Below, one piece after another: positions 1-8,310 of a stretch of DNA of 64,000 bases. This DNA comes from Cellvibrionaceae bacterium 1162T.S.0a.05. Lineage in GTDB: Bacteria > Pseudomonadota > Gammaproteobacteria > Pseudomonadales > Cellvibrionaceae. The stretch spans positions 1,219,501 to 1,283,500 of the forward strand of contig LANB01000001.1 of the NCBI GenBank assembly GCA_000964245.1, read 5' to 3'. The notes under the pieces are model-generated. The model did no database searches and was not told where the DNA came from. It was given only the letters and a program-made list of their open reading frames with translations. Both the position numbers and the translations under genes were made by a program. The first letter of the stretch is position 1. Each line of letters opens with the position of its first letter.

Positions 1-494
1 ATCATCAGCTGCGCCGCGCAACCACACTCAGCACGGATTTGAACCGGGTAAGCACCAATTTATGTGCAATTGTCGACCGACTAGGTAAAGCTTTGTTAAA
101 GGTCTATACCGACAAGGGTATAAAATTCGAAAACACAGTGGATACTGACTGTGATTTTGTCGGCGACGAAAACGATTTAATGGAAATGCTCGGTAACATT
201 ATTGAAAATGCCTTCAAGTATGGTGATTCACGTGTACTCGTGAGCAGTGAATTACAAAAAAAGTCCGTTACTCTGATTATCGAAGACGATGGCAAAGGCA
301 TACCGGAAGAAAAACGGCCCTATATCTTGCACCGGGGCGCGCGTGCAGATACAGTCACGGCCGGCCAGGGTATCGGTTTGGCCGTCAGTATCGACATCAT
401 CAGCAGTTATAATGGCAGCCTCGAAGTGGCGCAATCTCGTTGGGGTGGCGCGGCATTCCGAATTTCACTGCCTCATCGTCACAAACATGAATAA
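1..494 (+). CDS. PhoQ-like sensor histidine kinase, C-terminal part (5' end outside window)
   Basis: The frame is open from base 3, so the gene starts upstream; the TTG at 39 is internal. What is visible is the end of the dimerisation helix region (HQLRRATTLS, close to the post-H-box part of PhoQ) and the whole HATPase domain: N-box-like GNIIENAFKYG, G1 box EDDGKGIPEEKR, and G2 region AGQGIGLAV, ending in a GGAAFRISLP strand. The arrangement RGxRxDT before the G2 box is typical of PhoQ. The protein would autophosphorylate and pass phosphate to a PhoP-type OmpR-family regulator, expected just upstream. The input domain cannot be seen, so the signal is unknown. Confidence is high for histidine kinase and moderate for the PhoQ assignment. 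Confidence 0.85.
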   Translation, partial: HQLRRATTLSTDLNRVSTNLCAIVDRLGKALLKVYTDKGIKFENTVDTDCDFVGDENDLMEMLGNIIENAFKYGDSRVLVSSELQKKSVTLIIEDDGKGIPEEKRPYILHRGARADTVTAGQGIGLAVSIDIISSYNGSLEVAQSRWGGAAFRISLPHRHKHE

Positions 495-503
495 GGTTGT
501 TTC

Positions 504-896
504 ATGCACGCGATTTTTCGTTTTCTGGCAACACCAGCACTTTTGGTCATCGGCAAACTGCAACTAATACTTGCCGTTTTGATTTATTTTTATGCAGCGT
601 GGACGGCCTCACCCGTTGGTATTGACGTGCTGCCCGACTACGTCATGCATTTTTTAGGCAACGCGATGTTGTTTGGTTCCTTCTGGTGGGCTTTTTTCTT
701 GCGTCGACCCGCATGGAAGATCTGGTTTTTCCTTTTGCCTTTTTCGGTGCTGGTGGAACTTGGACAAGGCATGACCATACATCGTACCGTATCGATAATT
801 GATATCGCCGCAAATGTTCTCGGTATCAGCCTTGCCCTGCTATTCGCACTGTTTTTACAAAAGCAAATGCTAAAAGCACCGCAAGAAAAACCATAA
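504..896 (+). CDS. VanZ-like family small membrane protein
   Basis: A 130-residue protein with about four hydrophobic segments (residues ~10-32, 48-66, 71-90, 103-122). It carries the VanZ-like signature: a conserved His in a DYVMHFLGN segment and, further on, ELGQ followed by R, D and AN (ELGQGMTIHRTVSIIDIAANVLG cut at 104). The gene begins 9 bp after the kinase stop, so it is probably cotranscribed. VanZ-like proteins are implicated in envelope or glycopeptide resistance phenotypes, but no reaction is assigned. The function here is not known. Confidence 0.8.
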   Translation: MHAIFRFLATPALLVIGKLQLILAVLIYFYAAWTASPVGIDVLPDYVMHFLGNAMLFGSFWWAFFLRRPAWKIWFFLLPFSVLVELGQGMTIHRTVSIIDIAANVLGISLALLFALFLQKQMLKAPQEKP

Positions 897-903
897 TCCG
901 CTG

Positions 904-3474
904 TTAACCCGTCTGCGAAAACGGTTTAACTTTCAATATGATTGTCGGTAACAAAAGCAGCGACCCCATCATCGCGGCCAGCATGGCCAAGCCTGTTAGC
1001 GCGCCAAAATAGATCGTCGGAATAAATTTCGATAATCCCATAATGGAAAAACCGAAAATAATAATGATAGAGGTGTAGTACATAGCGCTACCAATCGACG
1101 CGTGCGAACGATGCATTGAGGCAATGTAATCCCCATCTACTGCGAGTTCTTTTTGAAAGCGGTAAATATAGTGAATCGCATTGTCCACACCAATACCAAC
1201 GGTAATGGCAGCAATTGTGATTGTCATCATATCGAGGGGCAAACCAATCAACCCCATAAAACCGAGAATGGAAACGGCTGCCAACATGTTCGGAAAAATG
1301 GCGATCAGCGCAACCGGTATAGAGCGGAAAAGCACCACAAACATCAGCATAATGCCGAGGAAAACGGCGCCCAGGGTCAGGATTTGCGAACTGAATAAGC
1401 TTTGCAACATATTGTTGTACAAAATTAAAATACCCGACAACCTGACATTTTCTGCCTTCACTGCACCGTGATTCTTCACGTAATTTTCTATGCGTTCAAC
1501 CAGTTCCTTACGTTTTAAGCCCGGGTACAGGTCATGCACCCGCAGAGTGATTCTTGCCTGATTGTTTGCCACCGAAATATACGGTGTGTACAACACATTT
1601 TTGACTTCGTCCGGCAGCGTGCGCTCCATTATTGCCAATTCAAACGCATTCAGGCTGCCATTAATATCTTTACCGACGCGATAAAGCGTCGCCAATGATT
1701 GCACGACACCAATTTCCGGTTGTTCTTCCAACCACGTGTGAATCTCGTCAATTTTTTTGAGGCCGGCAACGGTCATCCAATAATTGGGTTCGGGGTCTTC
1801 GACACCACCGAGAAAGGGGTCACCGTCGGCAAAGGGGTCACCTTCATCCTCAAAGGCGTCAACAGCAAAAGGATCTTCCTCTTCACTGGCAAAGGGGTCT
1901 TCCTCATCGGCGCCATAAAAATCACCGTCGTCCATTACCAGCAGCTCAATATCTTCTTCATTGGCAGTCAATAAAATATCGAGCGATGTGGTGCCGCCAA
2001 GGTGTTCATCAATAACCGATAAACCCTGATAAATTTCGGTTGAACTGTGAAAGTAGTCAATAAAGCGGTTCTCTACTTCGAGCCAGGAAAACCCAACCAC
2101 ACTCGCCACCGCAACAATGCCCGCACCTACCCACACCCAGAGACTAAAATTTTCAACCGTACGCGAAAAATGCAGGGTAAAAGGCGCTTTATGTTTCTTA
2201 TTGGCCTGGACATTATCCGCTTGTGGTTTTAACAACATTAAACTCGCAGGTAAAAGCGTAAAGGCAAGAATAAAAGCCACAACCAATCCGATGGTCATCA
2301 TCCATCCAAAATCGATAACGGGACGAATGTCACTTACAACCAGCGACATAAAGGCAACAATGGTCGTAAGAGAGGTATAAAGACACGGCCGCGCCATAAA
2401 GGTTACTGTTGCCAGCACCAACTCTTTTTGTGACCAGTGTGGGTTCTCTTGAAGGTACTCGCGATAACGCACAACCAAATGGATAATAATGGCGAGCGAA
2501 ATAATGAGTAGCAGTGCAACAAAATTTGAAGAGATCACCGTTAAACGCCAATCCAACCAACTCACCAGGCCAAGCATGAGTAATACTGCAGTGGTGCAAG
2601 TCAGCATCGGAATGACGACAAAGCGTAAATTTTTAAAAATGATCGACAAGGTAACGATCATAAACAGCAAAACGGCAACACCGAATATTTGCAAATCACT
2701 TTTAATAAAAGTGATCATGTCCGCCGCAATCATACTGACACCACCAACAAAAATGGTGGCGCGATCCTTGTACTCGGCAACCACTTCACGTACATCAGCA
2801 ACACGTTGCCGCGCCTTTTCTTCCGCAGTTGTCCGGTAATCCTTGAATTCTTGACTAACCACCTCCAGCTCTTTCGCCTCTTCATCACTGAGGGCTTCGC
2901 GCTTTTGTTTTTCACGTAAGGCATCACGCTGCTGCACAAGATCGATGTATTTTTCATCAACTTCAATATGCAATAGCAAGGCTGTTGTTTGCGCATCAGG
3001 CCCCAATATAAGATTCCGATAAATGGGGCTGGTTAAAAATTCCTGGCGCGCCGCGTTGCGATCGATATCAGGTGTTTCCAGCGTGCGTGTTTCTTTTACG
3101 GTTTCGGTCAGGCTGCGCAGTGGACTGTAGAGCAGTGGCACCGTCAACATACTGTCGACACTCGCGATACCCGCGATGGCTTGCAGGTCGTTTTGTAAGT
3201 TGCGCAAAGTATTCAGTGAGGAATCAGAAAAAAGTTCCTCGTTGGGCTTATAAGTCACCACAAGAAAATCACCACTCGCATAACGCTTGGAGACTTCGCG
3301 GTAGTACGAAAGATCGGTGTCATGCTCAAGCGTGAGTGATTCCGAGGAAGCATCCAGTTTGAAACGCGGCAAGCCCATCGCCATTAGCAAGGCAAGCGCC
3401 GCTATCAACGTAAGCACAAGTTTTGGATGAGAGATAACAGCCTGAATGTACTGTTTAAGTAAGCGGCTAAACAT
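904..3474 (-). CDS. RND-superfamily (MMPL/SSD-type) exporter with acidic insert
   Basis: An 856-residue transporter. I chose the ATG at 3474 (MFSRLLKQYI) rather than the upstream one because the N-terminal amphipathic stretch leading into TM1 begins there. Topology is the usual duplicated RND plan: TM1, a large periplasmic loop, five TMs (about residues 240-400), TM7 (~430), a second periplasmic loop, then five TMs to the C-terminus. It resembles the 'predicted exporter of the RND superfamily' group (COG1033, near HpnN-like lipid exporters) rather than AcrB. The second loop holds a striking Asp/Glu-rich insert with repeated DPFA units (about residues 515-560). The first loop has a charged coiled-coil stretch rich in EK and EE. 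The substrate is unknown; lipids or hydrophobic compounds are plausible. It converges on the VanZ-like gene with a 7-bp gap. Confidence 0.85.
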   Translation of the reverse strand: MFSRLLKQYIQAVISHPKLVLTLIAALALLMAMGLPRFKLDASSESLTLEHDTDLSYYREVSKRYASGDFLVVTYKPNEELFSDSSLNTLRNLQNDLQAIAGIASVDSMLTVPLLYSPLRSLTETVKETRTLETPDIDRNAARQEFLTSPIYRNLILGPDAQTTALLLHIEVDEKYIDLVQQRDALREKQKREALSDEEAKELEVVSQEFKDYRTTAEEKARQRVADVREVVAEYKDRATIFVGGVSMIAADMITFIKSDLQIFGVAVLLFMIVTLSIIFKNLRFVVIPMLTCTTAVLLMLGLVSWLDWRLTVISSNFVALLLIISLAIIIHLVVRYREYLQENPHWSQKELVLATVTFMARPCLYTSLTTIVAFMSLVVSDIRPVIDFGWMMTIGLVVAFILAFTLLPASLMLLKPQADNVQANKKHKAPFTLHFSRTVENFSLWVWVGAGIVAVASVVGFSWLEVENRFIDYFHSSTEIYQGLSVIDEHLGGTTSLDILLTANEEDIELLVMDDGDFYGADEEDPFASEEEDPFAVDAFEDEGDPFADGDPFLGGVEDPEPNYWMTVAGLKKIDEIHTWLEEQPEIGVVQSLATLYRVGKDINGSLNAFELAIMERTLPDEVKNVLYTPYISVANNQARITLRVHDLYPGLKRKELVERIENYVKNHGAVKAENVRLSGILILYNNMLQSLFSSQILTLGAVFLGIMLMFVVLFRSIPVALIAIFPNMLAAVSILGFMGLIGLPLDMMTITIAAITVGIGVDNAIHYIYRFQKELAVDGDYIASMHRSHASIGSAMYYTSIIIIFGFSIMGLSKFIPTIYFGALTGLAMLAAMMGSLLLLPTIILKVKPFSQTG

Positions 3475-3655
3475 AATGTGGATTCTAGTGGTCCCTGAAA
3501 AGGCGCAAGGCAAATGCGCGCATTATTATGAAGGCTCCATGAATTGAAGCTGAATGCCCAAGGGGCCGTATACTAACAAAATTCACACTCATGGACTTCC
3601 AATACCGGGCCAGGAATGACATATTAACGCCTGATATTGAGGCGACTATTTCAAT

Positions 3656-4489
3656 ATGCTTAAAATTCAGTTCAAGGACCAACAACGCAAGCCATTTTGG
3701 GTTATGGAAGACAATTTCTCTATTGGATCGGGAAGTGACAATAATTTGGTACTGGATCAACCCGGTATCAGTGAAACTCACGTAAAGTTTTTTCGCAATC
3801 AGGGTGGCAACTTCCGGGTACAGGCCCAGGACGCGTCGTCACTCAGCATCAACGGCGCCAGTATAGGTGAGGCCGAATTGCAATGTGGCGATGAGATCCT
3901 GCTAGGTGATCTTGCCCTGCAAGTGGTCGACCCATTGGAAAATACCGAAAATGCAGCCGCACCCTACTGGTCCCTGATTGCCAACTCCAGTTGGCTCAGT
4001 GGCCAGGAGTTTCCCCTGCAAGCCCTGCCGGGCTCGAACATCGTAATTGGCCGAGGCAGCCAGTGCGACCTGGTATTCGCAGGCACCCACCTTTCCCGAC
4101 GACACGCAGAAATCAGTATTGGCGAGAACGGCCTGATTATTCGCGACCTGGAATCGGCAAACGGCACCTACGTGAATGAAAAGCGCGTAAAAGAAGCCGA
4201 GCTGAAGGCCGGCGATAGTCTGCGCCTGGATGTGTACACGTTTAAGGTATTTGGACCCGGTATTGATTTACCCGCAGCGTCTACAACAGCACGCTTTCGT
4301 GCGGTCACAGACCAGGATGTGGAAAAGGCTCAGGCCGAAGGCCGTAAAAACTGGAAGACCCGTTCAACGTCTCCCGGAAATCGTATCGAACCCGAAAACA
4401 AGCAGGGAAAAATCTTCGCCTGGGTATCTGGCGCGGTCCTTGTGAGCCTATTGCTTGTTGCCGCGTTTTATATTGTGGTAGGGTTCTAA
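3656..4489 (+). CDS. Double FHA-domain protein with C-terminal membrane anchor
   Basis: A 277-residue protein with two forkhead-associated domains. The first spans roughly residues 3-95 (GSGSDNNLVLDQPGISETH, then SINGASIGEAEL). The second spans about 110-205 and is more canonical: GRGSQCDLVF, LSRRHAEI, and SANGTYVNEKRV, the phosphothreonine-binding loops. A basic linker (~210-250) precedes a single hydrophobic segment at about 253-275, so the FHA domains should face the cytoplasm. FHA domains bind phosphothreonine, so a partner Ser/Thr kinase is expected; one lies 50 kb away at 55821-57194. No adjacent kinase or secretion gene is visible. Confidence 0.85.
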   Translation: MLKIQFKDQQRKPFWVMEDNFSIGSGSDNNLVLDQPGISETHVKFFRNQGGNFRVQAQDASSLSINGASIGEAELQCGDEILLGDLALQVVDPLENTENAAAPYWSLIANSSWLSGQEFPLQALPGSNIVIGRGSQCDLVFAGTHLSRRHAEISIGENGLIIRDLESANGTYVNEKRVKEAELKAGDSLRLDVYTFKVFGPGIDLPAASTTARFRAVTDQDVEKAQAEGRKNWKTRSTSPGNRIEPENKQGKIFAWVSGAVLVSLLLVAAFYIVVGF

Positions 4490-4557
4490 GTTCCACTCTC
4501 GGTGTAAACGCGCCGACGCGAAACAAAAACAGGGGTGTGTTCCCTTAAAATTCAAAC

Positions 4558-5169
4558 TCAATCATTCTCTCCCCAGCGGGCCAACAAGGTTTGTTCAAGG
4601 CCCAGCTGGTCGAGAATTCTTGCCACCACAAAATCCACCAGGTCATCAATATTGGCGGGCTTTTGGTAGAAACCCGGGCTCGCAGGCAGAACGATCACCC
4701 CCATACGTGTCAGGGTCAACATATTCTGCAGGTGAATTTCTGAATAGGGCGTTTCTCTCGGGACAACAATCAATTTACGTCGCTCTTTTAGCGCCACGTC
4801 CGCTGCACGTTCAATAAGATTATTACTGGCTCCATGCGCTATCGCTGACAAACTACCACCACTGCAGGGGCAAATTACCATCGCCGCAGGTGCACTGGAC
4901 CCGGAAGCAACCGGCGAAAACCAATCTTCTTTGGTAAACAAGCGAAGTTGCCCCTCGGCCGCCCCACTCCACTGCGTGAAAAACATCTCCTGCGCATCGT
5001 GATCCGCCGGGAGAGCATGTTCCGTTTCGGTATTGATGACGATTCTAGCGGCCGAAGATACCAATAAATGTACCCGGCATTTTGCCTGAATCAAACATTG
5101 CAGTAAGCGCAGGGCATACTGTGCACCGGAGGCACCGGTAATGGCCAGGGTTACAGTGTGTGTGCTCAT
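4558..5169 (-). CDS. ubiX: Flavin prenyltransferase UbiX
   Basis: A 203-residue protein with the UbiX/Pad1 flavoprotein fold: N-terminal [31 protein letters not shown] in the middle, and the [21 protein letters not shown] signature. UbiX attaches a dimethylallyl group to FMN, making the cofactor for UbiD decarboxylase in ubiquinone synthesis. Its start codon overlaps the mpl stop by one base (TAATG), so the two are translated from one message. Length is normal for the family. Confidence 0.95.
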   Translation of the reverse strand: MSTHTVTLAITGASGAQYALRLLQCLIQAKCRVHLLVSSAARIVINTETEHALPADHDAQEMFFTQWSGAAEGQLRLFTKEDWFSPVASGSSAPAAMVICPCSGGSLSAIAHGASNNLIERAADVALKERRKLIVVPRETPYSEIHLQNMLTLTRMGVIVLPASPGFYQKPANIDDLVDFVVARILDQLGLEQTLLARWGEND

Positions 5170-6530
5170 TATTCCGCCTCGGATTCCAATTGCTTGAGTA
5201 AGCGGCCGTGTAAACCCTCAAAGCCGCCATTACTCATAATGACAATATGTGCCGCTTGCGCATAGTCCTCATCGTGCAAATAGCTTAACAAGCGTTCTGT
5301 GGATGAAAAGCAGCGGTGCCTGGCACTCGCCTCGCTCCCCGCCGAATCGATTTCAGATTGCATGGACCAGCTTTGGCCTTCTGCTTGAAACCAGAAAACC
5401 TGATCAGCCGCAGCGGCTGCGTTCAGCAAACTGTGTTTGTGAACACCCGCTTCCATGGTATTGGAGCGCAGCTCGATAATCGCTAACACTTTCTCCTCTC
5501 CCACTCGCGCACGCAAACCTTCAAGCGTGCTTGCAATGGCCGTCGGATGGTGGGCAAAATCGTCGTAAATTTTTAGCCCGCGACATTCACCGAGCAATTC
5601 CATACGCCGTTTAACACCCGCGAAATTTGCCAGGGCCTCAAGTGCTATTGTCGGCTCAACACCCACATGGCGCGCGGCTGCCACAGCCGCCAATGCATTC
5701 ATCGCGTTGTGCTCGCCATCCAATCGCCACGCCAATTCGCCGATCGCTTTACCGTTAAATGAAAATTGCCAAACGAAAGGACCACCTTCCACACGCCAAT
5801 CGCCTCCAAGGCTTTGGTTTTCGCTCCAACAGCCCATTGCCATCACTTCATCCACGGCAGTAAGTCCGGCCGGATGCAAAACCAGGCCGCCGCGCGGCAC
5901 CACACGCATTAAATGATGAAACTGCTTTTGAATAGCTGACAGGTCAGGAAAGATGTCAGCGTGGTCGAATTCAAGATTATTGATAACCAAGGTCCGTGGC
6001 AGATAGTGAACAAACTTCGAACGCTTATCAAAGAACGCGGTGTCATATTCATCAGCCTCGATGACAAAAAAATCGCTTTTTCCCAAGCGGGCAGATTGGG
6101 GGAAATTTCCGGGGACACCGCCAATTAAAAAGCCGGGTTCATAGCCCGCATATTCAAGCACCCAGGCGAGCATGGACGAAGTGGTTGTTTTACCGTGCGT
6201 ACCCGCAACAGCCAACACCCAACGCGTCTGCAATATATGCTCTTTAAGCCATTGCGGCCCACTAATATAAGGCAGACCGCGATCAAGAATGGCCTCCATG
6301 AGTGGATTGCCACGGCTCACCACATTGCCCACAACAAAAACATCGGGCTGCAAATCACATTGCTCGGGCGAAAACCCTTCGAGTAATTCGATGCCAGCGT
6401 CGGCAAGTTGAGTGCTCATTGGTGGATAAACATTGCGATCACAACCCGTGACTTTGTAGCCCAATTCACGCGCCAATAAGGCCAGTGACCCCATGAAGGT
6501 CCCACAAATTCCCAAAATATGAATATGCAT
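5169..6530 (-). CDS. mpl: UDP-MurNAc:L-Ala-gamma-D-Glu-meso-Dap ligase Mpl
   Basis: A 453-residue member of the Mur ligase family. It has a nucleotide-binding N-domain ([14 protein letters not shown]), the ATP-binding loop [13 protein letters not shown], central [16 protein letters not shown] (the Mpl-type metal/carbamylated-Lys region), and a C-domain with [11 protein letters not shown]. Mpl recycles the murein tripeptide by joining it directly to UDP-MurNAc. It is upstream of ubiX and overlaps it by one base; mpl-ubiX linkage is common in gammaproteobacteria. All expected motifs are present. Confidence 0.95.
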   Translation of the reverse strand: MHIHILGICGTFMGSLALLARELGYKVTGCDRNVYPPMSTQLADAGIELLEGFSPEQCDLQPDVFVVGNVVSRGNPLMEAILDRGLPYISGPQWLKEHILQTRWVLAVAGTHGKTTTSSMLAWVLEYAGYEPGFLIGGVPGNFPQSARLGKSDFFVIEADEYDTAFFDKRSKFVHYLPRTLVINNLEFDHADIFPDLSAIQKQFHHLMRVVPRGGLVLHPAGLTAVDEVMAMGCWSENQSLGGDWRVEGGPFVWQFSFNGKAIGELAWRLDGEHNAMNALAAVAAARHVGVEPTIALEALANFAGVKRRMELLGECRGLKIYDDFAHHPTAIASTLEGLRARVGEEKVLAIIELRSNTMEAGVHKHSLLNAAAAADQVFWFQAEGQSWSMQSEIDSAGSEASARHRCFSSTERLLSYLHDEDYAQAAHIVIMSNGGFEGLHGRLLKQLESEAE

Positions 6531-6737
6531 CTTGCTTCTTAAAAAATTTCTGTAAATACCCGAAGCAGCTTAACAGACAAACTGCTTCACGTTTTAATAA
6601 AAAGTTGGCCTGGTTGGCAGCGCCGTCTAATAAACAATCAATCTATTGTCCCGCGTATCCCTGCATATACTTCAAACAATCAAAACTGATTATTTTTCAC
6701 CTTGTTTATTTTTGTGTCAAAAAAAGAGAGCTTTGCC

Positions 6738-6986
6738 ATGCAGTATCGCGCAGGGGAATCTGACGGAACGTACTACCGCACGGATCGTTTTTTCCAGGCT
6801 AACGGAGAGTGGTTTTTTACCACTCGTGAAGGACCCAACATCGGCCCCTATGCAAGTCGTCGCGCAAGCGAAGAAGGGCTTGAACTTTTTATTCGCTGTA
6901 TCCAATCAAAGGATTTTCAACACAACTTTGACTATGCAGTAAAAATTGCCCGACAAAGTTTGTGGGAAACAACCTTGCTTCACTAA
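6738..6986 (+). CDS. Small DUF6316-like protein
   Basis: An 82-residue protein starting MQYRAGESDG. The ATG at 6738 is preceded by a purine-rich AAAGAGAG at 6724-6731. I recognise the pattern YRAGE, RFFQANGEWFFTTREG and IGPYASRRASEEGLE as the small DUF6316-type family found in Pseudomonas and relatives. A tryptophan and a 'REGxxxGP' turn are its conserved core. It has no signal peptide and no membrane segment. Function is unknown. It stands alone between the mpl promoter region and the RND operon. Confidence 0.7.
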   Translation: MQYRAGESDGTYYRTDRFFQANGEWFFTTREGPNIGPYASRRASEEGLELFIRCIQSKDFQHNFDYAVKIARQSLWETTLLH

Positions 6987-7175
6987 ACATTACAATTTTT
7001 CCCTGATTTTTTCATATTGATAGCGCGCCGGCACTATTGCATGGCGCGTTGGCGCAGTATACTTAGGCCCACCTTGGGGAGCACTGAAAAACCGCAACGG
7101 CGTTTTTCGCCTGCCTTCTTATCTAATTAGACCCTGAATAACTTATAGACCCAGATTTTTTCAACGGGATTTTTC

Positions 7176-8288
7176 ATGAAAAAATATTTACTCGCGTTTG
7201 CTGGATTACTGTCCATAGTGCTCGTTGTGGGTGGCATAAAAGCCCAACAAATTTCAACTTTGATGAACATGATGGCAAATATGCAAATGCCACCGACAGC
7301 AATCACTGCGAGCGAAGTCAGAGAACTGGAGTGGGAAGAAAGCCTGCAAAGTGTAGGCTCACTCGAAGCCGTTCGCGGTGTCACCGTGAATGCAGACATG
7401 CAGGGGCGGGTCACGGAAATTCTGTTCACCGCTGGTACCGATGTGAAAAAGGGAGACGTATTGATTCGCCAGGAATCATCAACTGAAGAAGCACAATTGC
7501 GTGCAGCGGAAGCCTCGGCCGATCTTGCTAAAGTGAACCTGGATCGCTTGCGCGCCTTGCTCGCCAGCAATGTTTCCTCTAAAGCCGAATACGACGCCGC
7601 CGAAGCGCGCTACAAGGAGTCCGTCGCACAAGCCGATAATATTCGCAGCATCATTGCCAAAAAAACGGTGCGCGCACCTTTCGATGGTCGACTCGGAATC
7701 CGCATGGTAAATATTGGTTCAGATTTGAATAGTGGCTCCCCTATTGTCAGTCTACAAGCTGTCGACCCCATCTACGTCAATTTTCAGATCCCGCAACGCA
7801 GCCTCTCTTCTCTACAGAAAGGTTTGCAGGTGCGCCTCACCACGGACGCCGTCCCCAACGCAACGTTTAATGGACTCCTCACGGCAATCAGCCCTGAGGT
7901 GGATGTCAGTACACGCAGTGTCAGAGTGCAGGCAACGCTCGAAAATACGGGTGGAAAATTACTGCCGGGCATGTATGCCAAAGTTCAAGTGGTCTTACCT
8001 GAAGTAAAGCGTGTCCTCGCCGTGCCCGCTACAGCGATCTCCTACGCAACCTACGGTGATTCCATTTTTAAAATTGTTGAAAACGATGAGGGCGCATTGA
8101 TTGCCGAGCAATCCTTTGTGCGACTCGGCGAAGCGCGCGGCGATTTTGTTGAAATCCTGGCAGGTGTTGAAGCCGGTGATCGCATCGTCACTACTGGCGT
8201 ATTTAAATTGTTAAATGGTGCAGCGGTATCCATTAACAATGACACACAGCCTGAATACAGTGAAACACCGAACCCGGAAAACTCCTGA
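7176..8288 (+). CDS. RND efflux periplasmic adaptor (membrane fusion protein)
   Basis: A 370-residue adaptor with an N-terminal membrane-anchoring signal (KKYLLAFAGLLSIVLVVGG), a split biotinyl-lipoyl domain (GRVTEILFTAGTDVKKGDVL and VRAPFDGRLGIR), a helical hairpin of about 60 residues between them, and a beta-barrel plus membrane-proximal domain ending in GDRIVTTGVFKLLNG. It bridges the inner-membrane pump encoded 22 bp downstream and a TolC-type outer-membrane channel not encoded here. The gene starts 29 bp after a pyrimidine-rich leader without a strong ribosome-binding site. Confidence 0.93.
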   Translation: MKKYLLAFAGLLSIVLVVGGIKAQQISTLMNMMANMQMPPTAITASEVRELEWEESLQSVGSLEAVRGVTVNADMQGRVTEILFTAGTDVKKGDVLIRQESSTEEAQLRAAEASADLAKVNLDRLRALLASNVSSKAEYDAAEARYKESVAQADNIRSIIAKKTVRAPFDGRLGIRMVNIGSDLNSGSPIVSLQAVDPIYVNFQIPQRSLSSLQKGLQVRLTTDAVPNATFNGLLTAISPEVDVSTRSVRVQATLENTGGKLLPGMYAKVQVVLPEVKRVLAVPATAISYATYGDSIFKIVENDEGALIAEQSFVRLGEARGDFVEILAGVEAGDRIVTTGVFKLLNGAAVSINNDTQPEYSETPNPENS

Positions 8289-8310
8289 GCACAAGGGCGC
8301 AACTTAAAGC

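Noticed and set aside
7021-7058. GC-rich dyad GCGCGCC...GGCGCG before the RND operon
   Set aside because: Imperfect and without a T-run; too weak to call an operator or terminator.
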